19,848 nt of DNA, from assembly GCA_900544755.1 (NCBI GenBank), contig UQWQ01000037.1, forward strand, positions 1 through 19,848, written 5' to 3'. Source of the DNA: an uncultured Collinsella sp. Lineage in GTDB: Bacteria > Actinomycetota > Coriobacteriia > Coriobacteriales > Coriobacteriaceae. The stretch's first letter is position 1. Every line of letters starts with the position of its first letter. Positions 1 through 5,600 of the stretch are shown here, in pieces. Under the pieces are notes generated by a model. That model saw only the letters and a program-made list of their open reading frames with translations, did not search any database and had not been told where the DNA came from. A program made the translations under genes and the position numbers.

Positions 1-2
1 AG

Positions 3-482
3 AGCAATTCATCCTCCAAGAAAGACGAGGGAAAATCCGATAGCAAGCCGAATGGCGGCAACAGCAGCAACTCTGGCTCGAACACCAATTCAGGCAGCTC
101 ATCGAAAAAGGATGACACCCCGGCGCATCAGCACAACTGGGTAGCCCAGACAAAGACCGTCCATCACGACGCTCAGTACAAGACCGTCCACCATGACGCA
201 CAATACAAGACCGTCCACCACGACGCAGTTGTAAAGTATGTCAGCATTTGTAACAACTGTGGCGCGGATATCACTGGGAACGAAGCGGCTCATTTTAAGA
301 ACTCGCTGCTTAACGGTGGCAACTGCGGTTCTTGCCACGAAGAGTCTCGCACCGTGCAGGCTGCTTACGACGAGCAGGTAAAGGTGGCCGATGCATATGA
401 TGAACAGGTGCAGGTGAGCGCAGCATGGGACGAGACCGTGACCACCGGGTACAAGTGCTCTTCCTGCGGTGCTACGAAGTAA
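3..482 (+). CDS. C-terminal part of a surface-type protein with KTVHHDAQY repeats and CxxC motifs (5' end outside window)
   Basis: The frame is open from the window edge to TAA at 480-482 (159 codons), so the start is missing. From N to C it shows a Ser/Asn/Gly/Lys-rich low-complexity linker (about residues 1-36), then a HNWV motif. Three tandem copies of a 9-residue unit, KTVHHDA(QY/QY/VV), follow at 153-233. After these come CNNCG, CGSCH and a final CSSCG, separated by AYDEQV-type repeats, and the protein ends GATK. The low-complexity region looks like a spacer joining an unseen N-terminal domain to this tail. Paired cysteines plus His-rich repeats suggest a zinc-ribbon-like or metal-binding module. 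Similar tails occur on predicted secreted proteins and lipoproteins of gut Firmicutes and Coriobacteria (family knowledge). The function is unknown. A terminator follows 37 bp after the stop. Confidence 0.8.
   Translation, partial: SNSSSKKDEGKSDSKPNGGNSSNSGSNTNSGSSSKKDDTPAHQHNWVAQTKTVHHDAQYKTVHHDAQYKTVHHDAVVKYVSICNNCGADITGNEAAHFKNSLLNGGNCGSCHEESRTVQAAYDEQVKVADAYDEQVQVSAAWDETVTTGYKCSSCGATK
153..233 (+). repeat. Three tandem 27-bp coding repeats
   Basis: Three adjacent 27-bp units (153-179, 180-206, 207-233) encode KTVHHDAQY, KTVHHDAQY and KTVHHDAVV. The units differ at synonymous positions (cat/cac, gct/gca, cag/caa), so this is not a very recent slippage product. Confidence 0.9.
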
Positions 483-519
483 CTTGAAAGAACAAAACAA
501 TCGTCTGTCTCAGACAAGG

Positions 520-549
520 AAAGCCCCGACCAAATGGCCGGGGCTTTTT
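520..549 (+). terminator. Rho-independent terminator of the surface-protein gene
   Basis: The stem AAAGCCCCG / CGGGGCTTT is followed by CC/GG after one mismatch, with an AAAT loop and a run of five T. It lies 37 bp after the TAA at 482. The shorter A-tract on its 5' side could also give weak termination for the minus-strand gene ending at 550. Confidence 0.9.
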
Positions 550-783
550 CTAATGCGCCTTGTTCAGGTCTTTCGGTGGTTCCGACCCGTTCCGTTTCGA
601 TAGCTCTGCGGTCGCACTCTTCATATCACCGATTTCGGAACCGAAGAAATCCGGCTCTTCAAGCCCAAGCGAATGGGTGGGAACCGGAACGATGATGCCA
701 CTGGAACCCTTGATATAGGAGAGGGCATCGTGGCGTTCGCCGACCTCGGTGAGCGATGCAGAGAAAGAGAGCGACACCGACAA
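550..783 (-). CDS. Small unknown protein, possibly with a damaged start
   Basis: This 77-residue minus-strand frame begins at a TTG (783) and ends at TAG. The protein contains ALSYIKGSSGIIVPVPTHSL followed by EEPDFFGSE and has ordinary coding composition, but I do not recognise a family. There is no Shine-Dalgarno sequence before the TTG. Just upstream lies an ATG AAC in a different frame. Removing one C there would give a natural start, MNLSVSLSF..., joined to this frame. So it is either a translationally coupled TTG-start gene or a gene with a one-base frameshift near its start. It is the last gene of the minus-strand mobile-element cluster, after MobC. Confidence 0.45.
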   Translation of the reverse strand: MSVSLSFSASLTEVGERHDALSYIKGSSGIIVPVPTHSLGLEEPDFFGSEIGDMKSATAELSKRNGSEPPKDLNKAH

Positions 784-797
784 GGTTCATGCCGCGC

Positions 798-1001
798 TCA
801 TTCCACTCGCGCCAATCGCAAACAGGATAAAGGCACTCGAACGAAATAGACAGCCGAGCCAATGCGACGTTCGGTGACCACGGAGCGGTGTGTCCCGCGC
901 TCGCGCGGATCCAAGCCGACCCATTCACGGACTGCGGAATTGACGCGACCGCCAAAACCGAAGACAAGACTTGGATAAGGCTCGATAGCGTAGCGCACCA
1001 T
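798..1001 (-). CDS. Small unknown protein coupled to mobC
   Basis: This is a 67-residue frame from the ATG at 1001, which is preceded by AAGGAAAGG at a reasonable distance. An alternative GTG at 1025 overlaps the mobC stop (GTGA) and would add eight residues. The protein starts MVRYAIEPYPSLVFGFGG and is basic with no recognised motif. In many mobilizable elements the relaxase follows mobC, but this sequence lacks any visible relaxase motif (no HxH(x)nH triad, no N-terminal tyrosine motif). It could be an accessory gene or a truncated remnant. Its place directly after mobC is the only functional hint. Confidence 0.4.
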   Translation of the reverse strand: MVRYAIEPYPSLVFGFGGRVNSAVREWVGLDPRERGTHRSVVTERRIGSAVYFVRVPLSCLRLARVE

Positions 1002-1021
1002 CGACCCTTTCCTTGCCCGCG

Positions 1022-1420
1022 TCACTCATTCTCGATGCTGTCGAAACCCTCGATTTGCAGATGGACGCCGTTTCGGTCGGCTTCCATGCGGAGCGCCGCG
1101 AGCGCTTCCATGATTTCGGAGAACGCCGAGACCTCTTTCTCCAAAACCGCCTTGGCTTCATCTTGGTTGAATACCCCCGCGCCGTTGGAGTTCAGAAATC
1201 TCATGAACTGGTTCAGGTTCGTCCCCTGCTTCGCGAGTTCGTGCGCCGCCATTCTCAAAGGCTCCGTGTCTATGACCCTGATTGTCTCATCGTCGGAATT
1301 GGCGAGAAGCTTTCGGGCGTACTCGGAAACCGTCATGCCATTTTTGGCGGCTTTTCGCTTGAGGATTTCCTTCTCGCGCTCCGTCATGCGCACCTCGACG
1401 CGCGCCTCTTTTCTCCGCAT
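1022..1420 (-). CDS. mobC: MobC-like plasmid mobilization relaxosome protein
   Basis: This 132-residue basic protein starts MRRKEARVEVRMTEREKEIL. The N-terminal part (about 8-40) resembles the ribbon-helix-helix DNA-binding region of MobC relaxosome proteins, including the VRMTEREKE and MTVSEYARKLL segments. The C-terminal half holds the family-like motif QGTNLNQFMRFLN (about 65-77) and a helical tail. MobC helps a relaxase nick the oriT of mobilizable plasmids and elements. I chose the ATG at 1420 because the upstream extension to 1540 is not MobC-like and runs through a hairpin; AGGAG lies about 11 bases before it. The stop overlaps the GTG of the next frame. No intact relaxase is visible in the window, so mobilization would need one in trans. 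Confidence 0.75.
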   Translation of the reverse strand: MRRKEARVEVRMTEREKEILKRKAAKNGMTVSEYARKLLANSDDETIRVIDTEPLRMAAHELAKQGTNLNQFMRFLNSNGAGVFNQDEAKAVLEKEVSAFSEIMEALAALRMEADRNGVHLQIEGFDSIENE

Positions 1421-1455
1421 GCCGACTTCGACTCCTCTCGTTTTCCAAAAACAAG

Positions 1456-1490
1456 CTACCAGCGAACAGCGCCGCCGCGTTTGCTGGTAG
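1456..1490. repeat. 12-bp inverted repeat just upstream of mobC
   Basis: CTACCAGCGAAC (1456-1467) and GTTTGCTGGTAG (1479-1490) form a 12-bp stem with one G-T wobble and an 11-nt GC-rich loop. On the minus strand it is followed by a short T-run (GTTTTTGG), so it could be an attenuating terminator in the mobC leader or part of a relaxosome binding site. It ends 36 bp before the chosen mobC start. Confidence 0.65.
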
Positions 1491-1715
1491 CGTAAAATCA
1501 GACGGCGGTCACGCCGGCTGTCGAAAACAGGCAATCCCAAAATGCCAGTTTTTCAAAGCGCGAGCACCCTCCCGTCAAGGTCACTAAGGCCGCTCGGGAG
1601 CAAGATGGAAGTGAAGGAAAAGTCCGCAACAGTGGAGTTTGTCCGTACACTTCCCAAATCTTGCAACTCGAAGAGCGGCCCTAGCCGGTGAGCGCTGCTG
1701 CTAAGCAACGCGAGA

Positions 1716-1771
1716 GCCTTCTCGGCTTGATAATAGAGGTGCCGCCGCCCCTATTATCAAGCCGAGAAGGC
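1716..1771. repeat. Perfect 21-bp inverted repeat, candidate oriT or replication hairpin
   Basis: The arms 1716-1736 and 1751-1771 are perfectly complementary over 21 bp, with a 14-nt GC-rich loop. It lies about 300 bp upstream of mobC in the same minus-strand cluster. Origins of transfer usually lie near mobC and contain inverted repeats next to the nic site. No nic consensus was recognised, so this role is inference. A single-strand origin or a transcriptional hairpin are alternatives. Confidence 0.7.
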
Positions 1772-1855
1772 GGGCCTCCAGAGGCTTGCGGGGCAATCAA
1801 GCGAGCGGCGTGGACAGCAGACCAGCATTCATCGGCAACGATGCCGGGCATTATC

Positions 1856-1998
1856 TCACGGCAAAACACCTCGGGCCTCGAAATCGGTCATCACGAGCAC
1901 AGAACCGTCCGGTAGACGCACTCCAGTATCAAACGAAGCCCGCTCGGGAACCTCGATTCCCTCGGCACCCAGAAGCGCCTTCAGTGCAACCTTGGCAC
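1856..1998 (-). pseudogene. Frameshifted small gene after the replication-associated gene
   Basis: A coding-like stretch of 46 codons ends at TGA (1856-1858). It reads AKVALKALLGAEGIEVPERA, then SFDTGVRLPDGSVLVMTDFE. No ATG, GTG or TTG exists in this frame before the protein-like part. A GTG at 1998-1996, shortly after AGGAG, sits one base out of register. Adding a single G would give GTG GCC AAG GTT and an intact reading frame of 47 codons. I therefore call it a gene broken by a one-base deletion right after the start codon, or one using a rare start. It follows the upstream gene by only a few bases, so it was probably in the same operon. Its family is not recognised. Confidence 0.5.
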
Positions 1999-2004
1999 TA
2001 TCTC

Positions 2005-2910
2005 CTAAACATAGGGCTGCAAATCCGGATACAATTTGATTACCAAGCGCTCGGCCTCATCCCGGTCCATTCCCCTACTTCCCGGAATGGGGCCAGCGTG
2101 CTCCGCAGGTGACTGCACGAACCACTCGCCTTCCTCCTTGTCAGAACTTATGATGAGGCCAATCCTGAGGCTCTTGCGTCCGTTCGCGCCGCTTCCGGCA
2201 TCTACGGCTTGCTCCTTTTCGGGATAATGTCCCTCCCGCTCGTTCCAGGCGTGGAGCTTAGCCCGCCAGTCGCGAATAGGGCTGCCGCTCTTGTCGCGCC
2301 ACCCACTGGAGTTGTAGTAGTCAAAAAATTTTTCAGGAGAGACGGCCAGACCACATTGATTGCAGTAGGCCCTCACTTCATTGAGAGTCGGAGCGCGCGT
2401 TCTTCCGCCTTCTTCAAAATCAGACCCTGCCCCAGCCCTAGTTCTAGAGCTTGATGTAGTTTTATCTCTATCTATATGTCCGCAGTCACCGTCCAATGAC
2501 CGTGTGGTCACCGCGCAGTGGATTGCGCCACAATCGCAGGTAGATAACTTTTCCTCTTCAAGCTTTTGAAAGAAAGCCCTTTCAGAACTGCCTAGATTTC
2601 TGAAGATTTCTGGCAAAACTTCGCAGGCTTCTCCTGAATCCTCGGCGATTAAAGGTGCCTTGCCCGCCCGATTACGCGTCAGCTGTTCAATGGATTTCTC
2701 TCGTCTGAAATCGAGCTGGGACCTATAGGCTTCGAATACGAGCATCGCCGGCTTGGGCAGCTTCGGCTCCTCCTTATCAAGGTAGTAATTCCAGATCGCC
2801 CAAGCGAGTTTGCTGCACTGGACCTCCGTCAGCACCCTTCTCATGCTGTCGCGCCATTCACGCTCCATCTTGGCGTAATCTGGCTCAAGTCGACCGTTCA
2901 CATCAGCCAT
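2005..2910 (-). CDS. DUF6291-like phage/plasmid replication-associated protein
   Basis: This 301-residue protein starts at ATG 2910 with GGTGAG upstream and begins 3 bp after the stop of the HTH gene, so the two are co-transcribed. The N-terminal region (about 15-85: EREWRDSMRRVLTEVQCSKL, then YRSQLDFRREKS) resembles DUF6291-type proteins found near replication genes of phages and integrative elements. The middle is low-complexity and contains CDCGAIHC, a possible metal-binding cluster. The segment at about 174-226 (PTLNEVRAYCNQCG, then SPEKFFDYYNSSGW and RDWRAKLHAWNERE) is the small helical domain common at the C terminus of phage/plasmid replication and DnaD-like proteins. The exact role is unknown; loader or replication accessory functions are family-level guesses. 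The C-terminal tail ends LVIKLYPDLQPYV. Confidence 0.65.
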   Translation of the reverse strand: MADVNGRLEPDYAKMEREWRDSMRRVLTEVQCSKLAWAIWNYYLDKEEPKLPKPAMLVFEAYRSQLDFRREKSIEQLTRNRAGKAPLIAEDSGEACEVLPEIFRNLGSSERAFFQKLEEEKLSTCDCGAIHCAVTTRSLDGDCGHIDRDKTTSSSRTRAGAGSDFEEGGRTRAPTLNEVRAYCNQCGLAVSPEKFFDYYNSSGWRDKSGSPIRDWRAKLHAWNEREGHYPEKEQAVDAGSGANGRKSLRIGLIISSDKEEGEWFVQSPAEHAGPIPGSRGMDRDEAERLVIKLYPDLQPYV

Positions 2911-2913
2911 ACG

Positions 2914-3150
2914 TTACTCACCCCCCACGCAACGACGGCGGGAGCGCAGCCAGTCCTCCAAGTCCTCCATCAGATATAGAACGGGCGAACGAGGGGAGTC
3001 GCTGATATGGACATAGGCAGGCCCCCTACCCGCGCAGCGCCAGTTGGCGAGCGTCTTCGGGGAAACGCCGAGCGCACGGGCGGCGTCCTCACTTGAAAGC
3101 GCCATCGGGATGAAAACTGGAGTTGGATTATCTTTGTCTTTGTGCTTCAT
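2914..3150 (-). CDS. AlpA/excisionase-like helix-turn-helix protein
   Basis: This is a 78-residue protein from ATG 3150, which has GGAGG seven bases upstream; a longer frame reaching 3261 has no such site. The core at about 18-70 reads LSSEDAARALGVSPKTLANW, then RGPAYV, then VLYLMEDLEDWLRSRR. This is a winged HTH of the MerR/AlpA/Xis group (family HTH_17). Such proteins bind element ends and direct excision, or act as transcription activators in integrative elements. No integrase gene lies next to it, so an excisionase role is only suggested. It is the first gene of the minus-strand cluster. Confidence 0.8.
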   Translation of the reverse strand: MKHKDKDNPTPVFIPMALSSEDAARALGVSPKTLANWRCAGRGPAYVHISDSPRSPVLYLMEDLEDWLRSRRRCVGGE

Positions 3151-3614
3151 AGCGGCCCTCCGTCCACCTAGTAACGGAGAGTCGATATAAACAAAGCGAC
3201 ACAGAGACAGGCACCCTACCCGTTCCCTGCCGTCGCTCCGTGCCTCTACCTGGACCGGCACATCCCGTGAACGACTTTTCCGACCGTCGCTGCCTTTCGC
3301 TCACATAATAGGATGCTGGAAGCTGTTTGCCCCATCTGTAGTGTGGGTTCGCTCGCCTCGAAGCAACGGTTACCAAGCCGCCGTCTTCTCTCGGGGTGGT
3401 ATGCCTAGCGGTGACTTTTCGCCAATAGCTCATCTTATGCGCATATCACGACGTTCGCGCAGCCCTGCGAGCACTCATTTACTTTCACGGCTCCGTATGC
3501 AATTGGCCTTATTCTACCCAAGGTTTCCCGCAGCACCCAAACCGACGAACAACCTGCACATATTTGAAAAGCGGGACAATAGTAGGGACACTCGGTCAAA
3601 AGTAGCTCTCAATA
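3151..3614. other. Gene-poor junction between the mobile cluster and the initiator tRNA
   Basis: I see no convincing gene here. Minus-strand frames exist but are rich in Arg and Ser and lack family motifs. A promoter-like pair on the minus strand (TTGGGT at 3540-3535 and TAGAAT at 3516-3511, 18-bp spacer) could drive the HTH gene. A GACAGGCACC string near 3209 matches the core of the REP-like repeat at 19274-19308 but has no flanking palindrome. If the cluster integrated at the tRNA, an attachment site would be expected here, but no copy of the tRNA 3' end was found. Confidence 0.4.
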
Positions 3615-3645
3615 TAAAAAAATACCTGCGTTTCCGCAGGTATTT
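3615..3645 (-). terminator. Terminator of the initiator tRNA gene
   Basis: On the minus strand AAATACCTGCG, GAAA tetraloop and CGCAGGTATTT form an 11-bp stem followed by a run of T. It starts 9 bp after the CCA end of the tRNA. Confidence 0.9.
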
Positions 3646-3653
3646 AAGATGCT

Positions 3654-3730
3654 TGGTCGCGGGGGCAGGATTTGAACCTACGACCTCCGGGTTATGAGCC
3701 CGGCGAGCTACCAGACTGCTCCACCCCGCA
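3654..3730 (-). tRNA. Initiator tRNA-fMet (CAT anticodon), CCA encoded
   Basis: The 77-nt sequence on the minus strand folds into a full cloverleaf with anticodon CAT in the loop CTCATAA and a genomically encoded CCA. Three features mark it as the initiator rather than elongator Met: three consecutive G-C pairs next to the anticodon loop (GGG/CCC), an A11-U24 pair in the D stem (GAGC/GCTC), and no Watson-Crick pair at position 1-72 (here T1 and G72). The T arm contains TTCAAAT. It has its own promoter-like sequence upstream and an intrinsic terminator downstream. Confidence 0.95.
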
Positions 3731-3761
3731 ATGTCTGGGCGCCTCATGTGCGCAAGAAAGA

Positions 3762-3790
3762 ATACTACGCGGGAGTTCGGTAAACAGCAA
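3762..3790 (-). promoter_or_regulatory. Promoter of the initiator tRNA
   Basis: On the minus strand TTGCTG (3790-3785), a 17-bp spacer and TAGTAT (3767-3762) lie about 30 bp before the mature tRNA 5' end. Each hexamer matches four of six sigma-70-type consensus positions by eye. Confidence 0.55.
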
Positions 3791-3926
3791 GGAAAATCTC
3801 GTAGAGCATAATTCCTTCATATTTAAACCCCTCAGCCCCTATCACCGTAAACGAATCGCAGCCGAGCGCCGTCGACGGCACGTATACAATGGTGCGCGTC
3901 CTTTTATGCCAACACCGGGAGTAGAC

Positions 3927-4775
3927 ATGCTGCTCGCTATCGATATGGGAAATACGCAGACGGCCATGGGCCTGTTTGACGGAGACGAGCTGGTGCAGTC
4001 GTGGCGTATGCCCACCGACCGCTCCTATACCGCCGACGAGATCCATGTGCGCCTGATGGGTTTCTTTAAGATGTACGGCCTCTCGCTCGATGCGGTTGAC
4101 GCGATCGCCTTTGCGGGCGTGGTGCCGCAGCTCTCGCGCGAGTGGCACGCCGTGGCCGACCGCATTGCCGCGGACGCCATCGTCATCGGGCCGCAGACGG
4201 CCGCCGTGACCAAGCTGCGCGCGGCGCGCCCCCAGGCCGTGGGCGCCGACCGCGTCGCCAACGCCGTTGCGGCCGAGACTTTCTACGGCGCGCCGGCAAT
4301 CGTGGTGGACTTTGGCACCGCGACCAATATCGACGTCATCGATGAGGACGGTTATTACATTGGCGGAGCGATCGCGCCGGGCATTCGCATCTCCATGGAC
4401 GCGCTTGCCGCCCGTGCCGCCAAGCTCGCCAGCGTGCCGCTCGAGGCGCCCGAGCACGCCATCGGCCGCGATACCGAGGAGTGCATCAAGGTGGGCGCCG
4501 TGACGGGCGCCGCCGCCATGGCCGAGGGCCTGGTCGCGCGCATGAAGCGCGAGCTGGGCCGCGAGGATGCCACCGTTATCGCCACGGGCGGTCTCGCCAG
4601 CATCGTCGCCGATTCGACCGATGCCTTCGACGTGGTCGACGGACAGCTCACCATTAAGGGCATCTGCGAAATCTACCGCCGCATGCAGAAGCTGGGGGTA
4701 AAACAGGGGCATAAGTCGAGCACGCCCGATGCCACAGCCCCGCAAACGTTCGCCAAGCCTATTCCTCAAAACTGA
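3927..4775 (+). CDS. coaX: Type III pantothenate kinase
   Basis: CoaX phosphorylates pantothenate in the first step of CoA synthesis. The 282-residue protein has the ASKHA-fold signatures of the family: DMGNT (6-10, phosphate 1), GADR (106-109, catalytic Asp109), DFGTAT (128-133) and GGAIAPG (146-152). The start is ATG 3927 with GGGAG five bases upstream; an in-frame ATG at 3906 lacks a good site. Usual CoaX proteins are about 255 residues. The extra C-terminal tail (about 258-282, GVKQGHKSSTPDATAPQ...) has no family match, and its last codons lie inside a palindrome. The gene faces a biotin-ligase-like gene, which fits the common coaX-birA association. TACAAT at 3885-3890 is a possible -10. 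Confidence 0.93.
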   Translation: MLLAIDMGNTQTAMGLFDGDELVQSWRMPTDRSYTADEIHVRLMGFFKMYGLSLDAVDAIAFAGVVPQLSREWHAVADRIAADAIVIGPQTAAVTKLRAARPQAVGADRVANAVAAETFYGAPAIVVDFGTATNIDVIDEDGYYIGGAIAPGIRISMDALAARAAKLASVPLEAPEHAIGRDTEECIKVGAVTGAAAMAEGLVARMKRELGREDATVIATGGLASIVADSTDAFDVVDGQLTIKGICEIYRRMQKLGVKQGHKSSTPDATAPQTFAKPIPQN

Positions 4776-4800
4776 AAAATTTTCAATTTTGAGGAATAGG
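4758..4800. repeat. 21-bp palindrome overlapping the coaX stop codon
   Basis: The arms 4758-4778 and 4780-4800 are complementary at 20 of 21 positions (one C-A mismatch). The coaX stop TGA (4773-4775) lies inside the left arm. The tip is A/T-rich, but no T-run follows on either strand, so this is not a standard terminator. It could still end transcription between the convergent coaX and the minus-strand gene ending at 4899. Nothing else was seen in 4801-4898. Confidence 0.75.
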
Positions 4801-4898
4801 GCGCTGGCAACCCATTCCCCAGATAGGCGGAACCCTCCCCGGCACAGGCCAAAGAGGGCTTCGTTGTCATCGTTATCTTTGAGCGCGGGCGCCTCGCG

Positions 4899-5600
4899 TT
4901 ACAGTCCGCGAATCCGTACGGCCTCGGGCGGAAACTCCTGCTCGCCGGCATCGGTCTTGATGGTCGCGCGACCCCAGATGTCCAGGCCCGCAAACACGCC
5001 GACCGCGAGCGGCAGGCCGTTGGGCGACACCGCCGCGACCTGACGACCCAGCAGCGGCACCATATCGAAATACTCGCCCAGCACCGGGGCCAGCGGGCCG
5101 GCAGCGCCCTGTGGTGTGTTGGCGGCAACCGCCCAGGTGTCCACGCGGGTCAGCACGGCGGTGGCCAACGCCTCGACCAGCACCTCGTCGGCCATATCCA
5201 CGCCAAGCTCGCCCAGCGCCGCACGTTCAATATCAACCGTCACCGCGGCAAACATGCCCGCAGCACCGGCACCGCCGTTGACGGCGACGCGCGCGAGCGA
5301 CGTCTCAAACGCAGGCGCACCGCACACGATATCGCTCGGCCACTGGATACCCACTTTACCGGCAAGGCCCAACCCCGGCGTCGAAGCCGTGCCCACGAGC
5401 GCGTCCATCATGCCCATCGCGGCCACAAACGGCAGGCCGTGGAAGGCGTGCATGTTCACATCGGGGCGCACAACCAGCGAAAACGTCAGCGAAGCATCGC
5501 CCACGCTCCACGCGCACCGGCCCGCGGACGCACCCTCGCGGCCCGCGTCGCGCGCAGCGTCAAGCTCGGTACCGGCGGCTACAGCATTCATCTCGATCAT
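4899..5600 (-). CDS. Divergent biotin-protein-ligase-like protein, probably lacking ligase activity
   Basis: This 233-residue protein resembles the BirA/LplA fold. The segment LTFSLVVRPDVN (38-49) matches the family strand 'gltfSlllrP'. IQWPSDI (85-91) matches the KWPNDI motif. The C-terminal part GEYFDMVPLLGRQV, then IWGRATIKTDAGEQEF resembles the small C-terminal SH3-like domain of BirA. Key ligase features are missing: the GRGRxxRxW loop is reduced to GREGASAGRCAW (20-31), the motif Lys is Gln86, and the KxaGiL lysine region reads FETSLARV. Biotinylation activity is therefore doubtful, though the fold and the coaX context support the family. It starts at ATG 5600 directly after the folP-folK stop (5601-5603), so translation is probably coupled. 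An ATG at 5591 is an alternative. Confidence 0.7.
   Translation of the reverse strand: MIEMNAVAAGTELDAARDAGREGASAGRCAWSVGDASLTFSLVVRPDVNMHAFHGLPFVAAMGMMDALVGTASTPGLGLAGKVGIQWPSDIVCGAPAFETSLARVAVNGGAGAAGMFAAVTVDIERAALGELGVDMADEVLVEALATAVLTRVDTWAVAANTPQGAAGPLAPVLGEYFDMVPLLGRQVAAVSPNGLPLAVGVFAGLDIWGRATIKTDAGEQEFPPEAVRIRGL

Noticed and set aside
153..233. CRISPR-like array
   Set aside because: The repeats are adjacent coding units with no spacers.
3205..3216. Fourth copy of the family A REP core (GACAGGCACC)
   Set aside because: The core string is present but there are no flanking inverted ends, so it may be chance.
3128..3433. 101-codon minus-strand frame before the HTH gene
   Set aside because: It is Arg/Ser-rich, has no motif or ribosome site and overlaps the well-supported HTH gene in another frame.
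3514..3747. 77-codon minus-strand frame containing NPEVVGSNPAPATK
   Set aside because: That peptide is the typical false translation of a tRNA gene; the frame crosses the initiator tRNA and its terminator.
3765..4769. 334-codon open frame on the minus strand opposite coaX
   Set aside because: It is a GC-rich antisense shadow with His/Gly/Arg-biased composition, no domain and no ribosome site; coaX on the other strand has full family motifs.
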